Below are positions 54,168 to 64,000 of a stretch of DNA of 64,000 bases, piece by piece. The position numbers were made by a program, and so were the translations under genes. The DNA comes from JAUWBF01 sp043815125 (GTDB lineage: Bacteria > Verrucomicrobiota > Verrucomicrobiia > Opitutales > Opitutaceae), in the NCBI GenBank assembly GCA_043815125.1, contig JBDRJH010000294.1, positions 27,469-91,468 of the forward strand, read 5' to 3'. The notes below the pieces were generated by a model that worked only from the letters and a program-made list of their open reading frames with translations, was not told the origin of the DNA and searched no databases. How positions within the stretch are numbered: position 1 is the stretch's first letter; each line of letters opens with the position of its first letter.

Positions 54168-54563
54168 ATGCTCAAATCCATCACCCTCTCCAACTCCGAC
54201 CACCTCGCCCTCAAGGCCCACGTCGCCCGCGCCCTCGCCGCGGGCCCCAAGGACCGCGACACCTGGAAACGACTCGACCAGGAACTCGCGCGCGCCTCCC
54301 TCGTGCCCGACATCCTCGTCCCCGCCGACGTCGTGCGCGTGGGCTCCGTGTTCACCGTGCGCCACCTCGACACCGACGAACACGACACCTTCACCCTCGT
54401 CTGGCCCGAGCAGGCCGACCTCGGACGAAACCGGCTCTCCGTGCTCACCCCGCTGGGCAACGCCGTCATCGGCTTCGCCGCCGGCGACGAAATCACCTGG
54501 CAGATGCCACGCGGCACACGCCGCCTCCGGCTCGAATCCGTCTCGCTTCCCGCCCACTCCTGA
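54168..54563 (+). CDS. Rnk/GreA-like C-terminal domain protein (regulator of nucleoside diphosphate kinase type)
   Basis: 131 residues. A short N-terminal coiled segment is followed by a GreA/GreB-type C-terminal FKBP-like domain: LVPADVVRVGSVFTVRHLDT, EHDTFTLVWPEQADLGRNRL, SVLTPLGNAVIGFAAGDEI. The pattern fits Rnk, which binds RNA polymerase without the Gre catalytic coiled-coil tip. ATG 54168 is used. A small cupin-like gene follows after 20 bases, apparently in the same transcript. Confidence 0.87.
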   Translation: MLKSITLSNSDHLALKAHVARALAAGPKDRDTWKRLDQELARASLVPDILVPADVVRVGSVFTVRHLDTDEHDTFTLVWPEQADLGRNRLSVLTPLGNAVIGFAAGDEITWQMPRGTRRLRLESVSLPAHS

Positions 54564-54583
54564 ACACCCCGCCAAATCGTATC

Positions 54584-54946
54584 ATGAACTCAACGACACA
54601 CTCCCGCGCCATCCCCGCCACCCCCTGGTCCTTCAACCAAAGCCTGCCCTCCCGGGCCGGGCTCGACGCCGACCTCCTCCTGCTCGGCCCCGGCGCCGGA
54701 CACGAGCTGCCGCCGGTCGCCCGCACCCGCGCCTTCTTTGTCGTGACCGGCCGCATCACCGTCTCGGAGGAGTCCACCCACCACATGGCCTCCGCCGACA
54801 ACCTCATCACCGTGCCCGGAGATCGTCCGCTCACCGTTCACAATCACGGCGACATCGCCGCCAAGATCCTCGTGCTTGCATTGCCCGCCCCACGCGTCGA
54901 GTGGCGTCTCTTCATTCCCGGCGAGCCCACCGCACCCACCCTCTGA
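54584..54946 (+). CDS. Small cupin-like protein
   Basis: 120 residues with a single beta-barrel look: LLLLGPGAGHELPPVARTRA, AFFVVTGRITV, SADNLITVPGDRPLTVHNHG. The first motif lacks the usual His pair and the second keeps HNHG, so metal binding is doubtful. It could be a degenerate cupin. No enzyme role can be assigned. It lies 20 bases after the Rnk-like gene. Confidence 0.6.
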   Translation: MNSTTHSRAIPATPWSFNQSLPSRAGLDADLLLLGPGAGHELPPVARTRAFFVVTGRITVSEESTHHMASADNLITVPGDRPLTVHNHGDIAAKILVLALPAPRVEWRLFIPGEPTAPTL

Positions 54947-55215
54947 TCCCCCAGGGCGCCTCCCTTCGCGGCGGGCGCCCGCTTATCATCCCGCAAATCA
55001 CCAGACGCTCGCGCCCTCCATCCTGCATGATGCAATCCCGCGAGACCGGATCTACTTTCAGATATAAAATACAACCAATTGATTAATAGGATTTAGCAAA
55101 ATCACCCGCTTTTCATGGCACAGCCACAGCTAAAGAGAATGACGAAGGCCGTTCCAGTCCGCGCCCCAATCGCGGGGCGGCCCGAAACATCACCAAAACT
55201 CCAGAAAACAAAGCC

Positions 55216-55704
55216 ATGAACCACAGCCATCTCCCCGAAGACACCCGCCGCCAGATCGCCGACGAACTCAATGAACTCATCGCCATCTGCAAAGACGGCG
55301 AGGCCGGCTACCAGGCCGCCGCCGGCGACACCGAGGACGTTCTGCTCAAGGGCCTCTTCCAAGAACTCTCCGAACAACGCGCCCACTGCGCCCACGAACT
55401 GCAAAACACCGTCGCCCTGCTCGGGAACTCCCCGCGCGAGTCCAGCTCCGTGGGCGGCACGCTCCACCGCCGCTGGATCGACATCAAGAGCCTGCTCGTG
55501 AAGAACGACGCCCACGCCGTCCTCGCCGAATGCGAACGCGGCGAGGACGCCGCCGTCGCCGCCTACCGCCAGGCGCTGGCCGCCGAGGTCATCCCGCCCG
55601 ACATCAAAAACATCATCACCTTGCAGGCCGCCGACGTGCAGGCCGCCCACGACAAGATCCGCGATCTCCGCGACTCCCCGGCCTACGACAAGAGCGCCGC
55701 CTGA
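55216..55704 (+). CDS. DUF2383-type four-helix bundle protein (PA2169 family)
   Basis: 162 residues predicted as a ferritin-like helix bundle: LNELIAICKDGEAGYQAAAG, LLKGLFQELSEQRAHCAHEL, GTLHRRWIDIKSLLVKND, VLAECERGEDAAVAAYRQAL. Proteins of this family are common in stress-induced gene sets; function is unknown and no di-iron ligand set is obvious. An AT-rich patch (about 55045-55105) upstream probably holds the promoter. It is followed after 35 bases by a secreted hypothetical protein. Confidence 0.88.
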   Translation: MNHSHLPEDTRRQIADELNELIAICKDGEAGYQAAAGDTEDVLLKGLFQELSEQRAHCAHELQNTVALLGNSPRESSSVGGTLHRRWIDIKSLLVKNDAHAVLAECERGEDAAVAAYRQALAAEVIPPDIKNIITLQAADVQAAHDKIRDLRDSPAYDKSAA

Positions 55705-55739
55705 CCCCGGCCCCGCTCAACCCTCAACCCACGTCCGCC

Positions 55740-56333
55740 ATGCAATCCCTCCGACGCCACGGCCCGTCCGCAGTCCTCATCGCCGCACTCGCCCTCCCGC
55801 TCGCCGGTCGGGCTGATCTGCCCCCGCGCAGCGTCTCACTGCCGATCGTGCCGCCCTCCACCGAGGTCGGCCTCGCGCCCGACGACAAAGCCGGCTTCAA
55901 GGCCGACACCCGCGTCGATCTCAACGCCGCCACCTCGATCAACACCGCCCTGCGGACGAACTCCCTGCGCGACATGGTCGAGACAGCCGACTTCGAACGG
56001 CGCGACATCGCCGTCACGTTCGCCCAACAGGGCCACGAGCGCGGAGCGATCATCACCGGCGTCATCAAAGAGCGCACCGATGCACTCCCCGAAAGCTCCC
56101 GGCAAGAGGTGCAGGAATCCTTGGACGAGGTTGAAAAAGCCCGCGTGCGCCTCGTCCAATCCCTCTCCAAGGGTCGCGAGTCCACCGATGATCGCTGGGA
56201 CATCATCCGCGAGCGACTCGGCGAACGCTACGAGCAATACGCCGAGGCCTTGGACGAGGCCCGCCAAAGCGCGATCCGCGCCGGCGCCGTCTTCGCCGCA
56301 CCGGTCAACGTGGGCGGCAACGCCTCCGGGTAG
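55740..56333 (+). CDS. Secreted hypothetical protein with coiled-coil C-terminus
   Basis: 197 residues: signal peptide (about 1-25, ending LPLAGRA), a Pro/Asp-rich segment, then an amphipathic helical region rich in Glu/Arg (about 70-180: VQESLDEVEKARVRLVQSLS, RLGERYEQYAEALDEARQSA). No family recognised. Probably periplasmic and co-transcribed with the DUF2383 gene. A perfect hairpin lies 53 bases past the stop. Confidence 0.75.
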   Translation: MQSLRRHGPSAVLIAALALPLAGRADLPPRSVSLPIVPPSTEVGLAPDDKAGFKADTRVDLNAATSINTALRTNSLRDMVETADFERRDIAVTFAQQGHERGAIITGVIKERTDALPESSRQEVQESLDEVEKARVRLVQSLSKGRESTDDRWDIIRERLGERYEQYAEALDEARQSAIRAGAVFAAPVNVGGNASG

Positions 56334-56386
56334 AGTGCGCCACGAACGCCGCACCGTTCACCTCGAACCGCGGCCAGTCTGAATAA

Positions 56387-56418
56387 ATGAAACCGGGGGT
56401 TACGCACCCCGGTTTCAT
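56387..56418. terminator. Perfect 12-bp hairpin
   Basis: ATGAAACCGGGG (56387-56398) pairs exactly with CCCCGGTTTCAT (56407-56418). It lies between the secreted hypothetical protein and the convergent gcvP. There is no T-run; likely terminator of one or both transcripts. Confidence 0.6.
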
Positions 56419-56594
56419 GGCGCTCTGACCGAACCGGGACACGCGCCCTCAGACTACAATTGGGGGATGGTGCCCGGACTCCACATTGCCCAAGAGCCCG
56501 CTGCGGGCAGACCCCAAAGACCGCCCGCGCAAGGCCTCCGCTTGCGCGACAAAGGGCAACATCCGTTGCCGCGTTCGTCGGACTCTGGCGGCTC

Positions 56595-59465
<2,871 letters not shown>

Positions 59466-59929
59466 GCCGCGACGCTAGAGGAGGGAGTGCGGTCGGCAAT
59501 GGGGTTTTACGGGTTTCCCACGGCATCCGGTCAAAACCGTGGGCCACACCCCGAGATTCGGCGGATCCCGACGTGGCCACACCCACTCACCGGACACGAC
59601 CGGCAGAGGACAGAGCCACGGGGAATATGAAAAGATTTAATCAGGCAACCAACCCCGACGCGGTCGGATGCCGCGGTGGTGACGCAATAAGCATTGGCTG
59701 AAACCGCCTTACCCAACTGGTTAATAATTGAGCGGTTTTCCCCATACCATTTACCGCAAAAAATCTCTTCACGGAAACGTCACCCCAGCGGTTTGACGGA
59801 GGGTGTGGGCATGGGGCGTGCTGAGAGTGCATTCGCAAACTCCAGAACATTTCCAAACCATAGCCCGTATTGCCCTCGATCAGACAGAGGGCTCAGCACT
59901 GAGTAACTAAAGTAAAATATAGCACCAAA
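59466..59929. other. 464-base intergenic region
   Basis: The part next to gcvP is GC-rich with a CCCACGG/CCGTGGG hairpin (about 59517-59543). From about 59620 it becomes AT-rich and leads into the low-GC PEP-CTERM gene. No ORF with gene-like features was found. Promoters for both divergent genes must lie here. Confidence 0.6.
59873..59903 (+). repeat. Two adjacent small hairpins upstream of a PEP-CTERM gene
   Basis: CCCTC...GAGGG (59873-59877 with 59887-59891) is followed at once by CTCAG-CA-CTGAG (59892-59903). The second has the same 5-2-5 layout as the LacI operators in loci A and B, 27 bases upstream of the ATG, so it may be an operator. Confidence 0.4.
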
Positions 59930-60658
59930 ATGAACCTTCTAAAATCAACGGTTATCACCTCCGCACTTCTGGCATCAGCGCTGAACGCACAGGTATTAGT
60001 TGAATGGAGCACCACCGGCCTTTCTGGTGTTACTTCAGGCAACCTGAATTCCACCACCACCGCCGCTGACATGCAAACTGGGATTCTTTCGAGAGGTGCA
60101 GGTTTTACTGCCTCAAGTTTAGCGAATGGCTATTCCTCGAACAACCTTGGTGGGGCTGATTCGAATACGGATAGCTTTGAGTTAGCGATTACCAATGATT
60201 CCTACTACCAGTTCACCATATCAGCCTCGCCTGATTATCAGCTGGATCTGGACTCATTTGTTTTCGCGTATCGCGCTACAAGCACTGGAGCCCGATACAC
60301 TCAACTCGCGTATAGCCTGGATGGGTTCGAGACAGCAGGGGTCACTATCGGCACCAATTCGGTGCTTCCGTCAGGATCGACAACGGCGACATCTTTTTCT
60401 GTCGCTTTGGACGGGGTTGAGGATTTGCAGAGCGTCGTCGGGACCGTGGCATTCAGATTATACGGTTGGAACGAGACGAACTGGGCCAATAGTGGAGGTG
60501 CCGCCATTTTCACTAATGGCGGTGTATCCACAGGAATCCTTGGCACAGTGTCTGCCGCCGTCCCCGAGCCTTCCACCACTGCGGTGATCATGGGTTCGTT
60601 GGTCTTTGCCGGGGTTGTCGGCCTGCGTCGCAAGCGTCACGCAAGCGCCCGCAACTGA
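59930..60658 (+). CDS. PEP-CTERM surface protein, low GC
   Basis: 242 residues: signal peptide (about 1-20, ending ALNAQ), a beta-sandwich body (TTGLSGVTSGNLNSTTTAAD, YQFTISASPDYQLDLDSFVF, VVGTVAFRLYGWNETNWANS), and a PEP-CTERM tail (VPEPSTTAVIMGSLVFAGVV, then RRKR). The sequence is close to 50% GC by eye against about two thirds in the neighbours, and codon choice differs, suggesting recent transfer. An intrinsic terminator follows (60690-60727). Confidence 0.85.
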   Translation: MNLLKSTVITSALLASALNAQVLVEWSTTGLSGVTSGNLNSTTTAADMQTGILSRGAGFTASSLANGYSSNNLGGADSNTDSFELAITNDSYYQFTISASPDYQLDLDSFVFAYRATSTGARYTQLAYSLDGFETAGVTIGTNSVLPSGSTTATSFSVALDGVEDLQSVVGTVAFRLYGWNETNWANSGGAAIFTNGGVSTGILGTVSAAVPEPSTTAVIMGSLVFAGVVGLRRKRHASARN

Positions 60659-60689
60659 GGCCGGATAGATTTTCGCATGGCCTCTCGCG

Positions 60690-60727
60690 CCTCCGGAGAC
60701 CGGAATGTCCGGACCGGAGGTTTTTTT
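60690..60727 (+). terminator. Intrinsic terminator overlapping the next gene's Shine-Dalgarno
   Basis: CCTCCGG (60690-60696) pairs with CCGGAGG (60714-60720) and CCGGA (60700-60704) with TCCGG (60708-60712), followed by seven T (60721-60727). The T-run touches the ATG at 60728, and GGAGG (60716-60720) in the 3' arm is a perfect Shine-Dalgarno with 7-base spacing. Confidence 0.75.
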
Positions 60728-63700
60728 ATGGCACCACGGAAATCAACGAAACGCCGCGGCTTCGCCCTGCTGATCACCATCGTGCTGGTGGCGTTCTTGG
60801 TGCTGATCGTCGTCACCCTGGCCGCCCTCACCCGGGTCGAAACCCAGGTCGCCACCAATACTCGGAAACTCGACGCCGCCCGGCAGAACGCCCTGCTCGC
60901 GCTCAACGTCGCCCTCGGTCAACTCCAGCAGCACGCGGGGCAGGACACCCGCCTGACCGCCCAGGCCAATCTCATCGACGCCAACGCCGGCAACCCGTGG
61001 TTCACCGGCGTCTGGACCGCCGACACCAACGGCACCCCGGCGGTCCGCACCTGGCTGGTCAGCGGCAACGAAACCACACCCACGCGTTTCGGCCCGAGCA
61101 GTATTCTCAATCGCGAAGGCCCCGTCACCGATGTCGACTTGATCCTCGATGCCAACGGCCTCGCCACCAACGGCCCGGAGTCCGGCGATCCCAATCGCGT
61201 GCAAATCGTCGGCGAAAATACCGCCACCACCAACGGCACCGGCCTCGACAACGGTAGCGTCGTCGTCCCCGGCGTGCCCATTAACACCCCCGTGCCCGGC
61301 TTTGCCGGCGACCGCACCACCGGCCGCTACGCCTGGTGGGTCGGCGACCAAGGCGTGAAAGCCTCCCTCGCCCTGCCCGACCGCAGCGCCGAGGTCACCT
61401 ATGCGCCGTGGTATGATCCCACCCCCGGCACCGGCCATGATCAGCGTGCCCGCATCCGCCAGCAAATCGCCACCTCGCCCAACTACTTCCGCCGCTCGGC
61501 GGCGGAAGGCGAATATGGCTTCGACCCGCTCGACACCGCCAACGGCAACCTGCTCCCTCGCGTGCTCGAACCCGGCCACTTTGATCTGCTCACTCCGGCC
61601 GTGGTCGCCGCCCCGCTCGACAACTTCCGACGCGACCACGCCCACACCTTCACCGACCGGACCTTCAGCGTGCTGGCCAACACCCTGCCGCTCGCCGACT
61701 CCGCACGCGGCCTGCAACGCGATTTATCGCAAGCCCCCGCCCTGCTCGGCCCCGCCTTCGTCGCGCAAACCGATCTCGCCGCCTACATGGAAGCCCCGTC
61801 GGCCACCAACACCGCCGTGCCCGCCATCACCACCTACGACTCGCCCCGCCGCCGCTACCGGATGACGGCACTACCACCTTCCGGCTCATCTTCAGGCGAC
61901 CCCGAGATAGAATTCAAAGTGGCCCCGACTCTGAGCAGTTTTTTGATCCAATTCAGATTCTTCCGAAACGGAACTCAACTGGCCGTCCGCTCAAGAGTCT
62001 TTGTTGAGATGTGGAACCCCTACAGCACGGCCCTCGTTCCCGAAGCACTCTCACTGGAAATCACGGGGCTGCCCGAAGTAGACGTAACCATCGGAGAAGA
62101 CGGGACAGCCGCTCCGATTGATTTGCAGAACGTGCCAGCAGCAGTCGTCTCCGAGGAAACCCCCGACACCATGCAAATCCAGCTCACGCCCGGAACCGGC
62201 ACACAGGCGGATCACCAATCATGGCTACCTGGACGAATTTACGCGTGGAGAACCGCGCCGACCGCGTCTGCGACCTCCGACCTGCAGTTCTACAACAAAT
62301 CCATTAGCGTCACCGGCTGGACCTATGCCGCCACCGGTCGCCCTCTGGGCCTCATTCCCAAATTGGACGAAGAAGGAAACCAGGTCATGACGCCGGCTGG
62401 AAACCCCGCCACCGTGCCCGATGTCATAAGAATCCAAAAAGACTCGTCCACGACGGTGACCATAAAACTGCGCAACGCCGCCGGCGACCTTCTGGCAACC
62501 TACACCAGCCCCGAATTTCCCGACATTTCAGTGCAAAATGCCAATGATAGCGAAGACAACTGGGCGTTCGGCCTGGGCTTCAGACTTAAACAACCCAGCA
62601 TTTATAATCGAGATAGAGACTGGCTGACTGTTCCCGGCAACGACATCAGACGGAGTCAGGCTCCGACAGAAGTTTTTGGCCCACTTGACGAACAGTTGGA
62701 TACGGAGCCAACCAGCTATGACGGAGACTACGACACCGGCAATGACGACACCATGAACTACTTGTTCTTCAGGCGTGCCAGCACCGGGGCCAGCGCCGCA
62801 GCGATTCGCTCCACCCGTTCCGCCAATCTGGATGTCCCGCTTTTTGAACTGCCCCGCCTCCCTTACCTTTCTATCGGCGAACTCCAGCATCTACTCATTC
62901 CCAGCGAACGCCCGTTTGCCGTCGGCAACTCTTGGGGTAACAACGCCAACAGCTGGTTCGACCGCTTCTTTTTTTCTGGCCTTACTCCCGCAATCGTCGG
63001 TCCCAATATTCCCGCCGGCCAACCCTTGCCCAACTGGAATCTGACGCCGCTCGCCAGCAATGTCGCAACGATAGGAGAGTTCTCTTCGAGCAAGCTCCTG
63101 CAAGCCGGAGGCTTTAACATCAATTCCAGCTTACCCGAAGCCTGGCGCGCCATACTCTCCGGCATTCGCTTCAGCCAGTCGCACTCCTTCAACCGAGCTG
63201 AAATCGAAAATGGCACCGTCAACGACTACACTGGCTCACAGCCCGAAACCGCCACCACTGCCGAGGAATTCCTAGTGGATCAAACTCTTGCCGACGACTC
63301 AGATCCCCATACCAACCCCATCGGAGGCCCCGCCTTCTTTCGATTCTCCCAGTCAGCTCAAGAAACCTACTATTGGGAAGATACTGCCATAGAGGGATCC
63401 TTCAAAAAACAAGCCTACCGCCAAGGCGTCCGCGGCGGTGACCAACCCATCGACGGCAGCGACCTGCAAACCCTCACCACCACGCAAATCGAACTATTGG
63501 CCGACGCCATCGTCACCCGCCTGCGCGCCCACGTGGCAACCGCCGGCCCCTACCGCTCCCTCCAGGACTTCCTCGCGCCCAACCCCGCCTGGTCCAACCG
63601 CAACCTCCTCGAACAAGCCATCGACGACGCCGGCATCAATCCTGCGAGCATCGCCCCCATCAGCCCCGTCGCGGACCTCGAAGACATCGGCTTCAGCTCC

Positions 63701-63967
63701 CTCACCCTCTCCTCCGCCGACATCATGACCGCCCTCGCCCCCTACCTGCGCACCCGCTCCGACACCTTCGTCGTGCGCACCTACGGCGAGTCCCTCAACC
63801 CCGTCACCGGCGAAGTCGAAGGCCGCGCCTGGTGCGAGGCCACCGTGCAACGTTTTCCCGAGCCACTGGATCCAGACGAGACCAACATTGCCGCTCCGTC
63901 CGCCACCGGCTTCGGCCGCAAATTCAAAATCACCCGCTTCCGATGGCTCTCTCCCTCCGAAATCTGA
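60728..63967 (+). CDS. Large pilin-like protein resembling Verru_Chthon cassette protein A
   Basis: 1079 residues. The N-terminus STKRRGFALLITIVLVAFLV has a prepilin-like helix (G-FALLI; no Glu at +5) followed by a huge globular region (WVGDQGVKASLALPDRS, LLIPSERPFAVGNSWGN, RVFVEMWNPYST, FFRFSQSAQETYYW, RTYGESLNPVTGEVEGRAWC). This layout fits the Verru_Chthon cassette A proteins; the match is by pattern and not verified. ATG 60728 has an ideal GGAGG 7 bases upstream. The segment from about 61860 to 63420 is visibly lower in GC than both ends, so the gene looks mosaic. Another secreted protein starts in an overlapping frame at 63943. Confidence 0.78.
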   Translation: MAPRKSTKRRGFALLITIVLVAFLVLIVVTLAALTRVETQVATNTRKLDAARQNALLALNVALGQLQQHAGQDTRLTAQANLIDANAGNPWFTGVWTADTNGTPAVRTWLVSGNETTPTRFGPSSILNREGPVTDVDLILDANGLATNGPESGDPNRVQIVGENTATTNGTGLDNGSVVVPGVPINTPVPGFAGDRTTGRYAWWVGDQGVKASLALPDRSAEVTYAPWYDPTPGTGHDQRARIRQQIATSPNYFRRSAAEGEYGFDPLDTANGNLLPRVLEPGHFDLLTPAVVAAPLDNFRRDHAHTFTDRTFSVLANTLPLADSARGLQRDLSQAPALLGPAFVAQTDLAAYMEAPSATNTAVPAITTYDSPRRRYRMTALPPSGSSSGDPEIEFKVAPTLSSFLIQFRFFRNGTQLAVRSRVFVEMWNPYSTALVPEALSLEITGLPEVDVTIGEDGTAAPIDLQNVPAAVVSEETPDTMQIQLTPGTGTQADHQSWLPGRIYAWRTAPTASATSDLQFYNKSISVTGWTYAATGRPLGLIPKLDEEGNQVMTPAGNPATVPDVIRIQKDSSTTVTIKLRNAAGDLLATYTSPEFPDISVQNANDSEDNWAFGLGFRLKQPSIYNRDRDWLTVPGNDIRRSQAPTEVFGPLDEQLDTEPTSYDGDYDTGNDDTMNYLFFRRASTGASAAAIRSTRSANLDVPLFELPRLPYLSIGELQHLLIPSERPFAVGNSWGNNANSWFDRFFFSGLTPAIVGPNIPAGQPLPNWNLTPLASNVATIGEFSSSKLLQAGGFNINSSLPEAWRAILSGIRFSQSHSFNRAEIENGTVNDYTGSQPETATTAEEFLVDQTLADDSDPHTNPIGGPAFFRFSQSAQETYYWEDTAIEGSFKKQAYRQGVRGGDQPIDGSDLQTLTTTQIELLADAIVTRLRAHVATAGPYRSLQDFLAPNPAWSNRNLLEQAIDDAGINPASIAPISPVADLEDIGFSSLTLSSADIMTALAPYLRTRSDTFVVRTYGESLNPVTGEVEGRAWCEATVQRFPEPLDPDETNIAAPSATGFGRKFKITRFRWLSPSEI

Positions 63968-64000
63968 TCCTCGGCATCGCCCTCTGCGCCGCCGTCACCC
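63943..64000 (+). CDS. Start of a secreted protein, cut by window end
   Basis: ATG at 63943, overlapping the previous stop by 25 bases, opens a frame (MALSLRNLILGIALCAAVT) with signal-peptide character that runs off the window. Probably the next member of the same cassette or operon. Only 19 residues are visible, so nothing more can be said. Confidence 0.5.
   Translation, partial: MALSLRNLILGIALCAAVT

Noticed and set aside
59466..59700. Glycine riboswitch upstream of gcvP
   Set aside because: I looked on the minus strand for the conserved aptamer core and did not find it.

Overview
The window looks like a piece of chromosome from a free-living, polysaccharide-degrading verrucomicrobium, most likely in or near the Opitutaceae. 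The evidence is the high GC content (roughly two thirds by eye), frequent GTG starts, four PEP-CTERM surface proteins, several pseudopilin-like proteins carrying the 'SNLRQ' motif, LacI-type regulators paired with glycoside hydrolases, and a large protein resembling the Verru_Chthon cassette A family. This assignment is inference from gene content. I saw no rRNA, tRNA, CRISPR array, insertion sequence or phage genes.

Layout. 1-2954: a hybrid sensor kinase (cut by the window start) and a PAS sensor kinase. 2920-8240: a GH38 alpha-mannosidase divergent from a GntR/LacI hybrid regulator with an obvious operator between them, followed by a convergent LacI regulator. 8335-10091: eda and kdgK, the two steps from 2-keto-3-deoxygluconate to pyruvate and glyceraldehyde-3-phosphate, divergent from that LacI gene. 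10139-22289: locus A, a six-gene minus-strand cluster (PEP-CTERM LamG protein, LamG-GH71 protein, pseudopilin, GH43/32-like propeller, GH42-like protein, (alpha/alpha)6 glycosidase) facing a frameshifted LacI gene. 22411-24013: a PEP-CTERM protein and a nitroreductase. 24141-37254: locus B (pseudopilin, LacI regulator, CBM/beta-helix protein, deacetylase-like protein, GPH-type sugar transporter, PEP-CTERM protein, 2-hydroxyacid dehydrogenase, pectate-lyase-like protein and a divergent clan GH-A hydrolase), tied together by four copies of the operator TCTACNNGTAGA or a one-base variant. 37324-43239: small accessory genes, including a tandem pair of unusual pseudopilin-like genes with near-identical 3' ends. 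43305-50523: a CHASE2 adenylate cyclase and small FecR-like protein divergent from a large FecR protein and an outer-membrane barrel. 50654-56333: rodA, an RNase E/G and small stress or hypothetical genes. 56595-59465: gcvP. 59930-end: a low-GC PEP-CTERM gene and a compositionally mosaic Verru_Chthon-A-like gene, with the start of one more secreted protein at the edge.

How it fits together. The window encodes several independently regulated carbohydrate modules, each with its own regulator and palindromic operator. Loci A and B share one design: LacI regulator + GFTLVELL pseudopilin + PEP-CTERM surface protein + secreted hydrolases, with no SusC/SusD or TonB partner in the window. This recurring architecture, and the CHASE2-cyclase/FecR/outer-membrane-barrel module, are the best candidates for poorly described systems.
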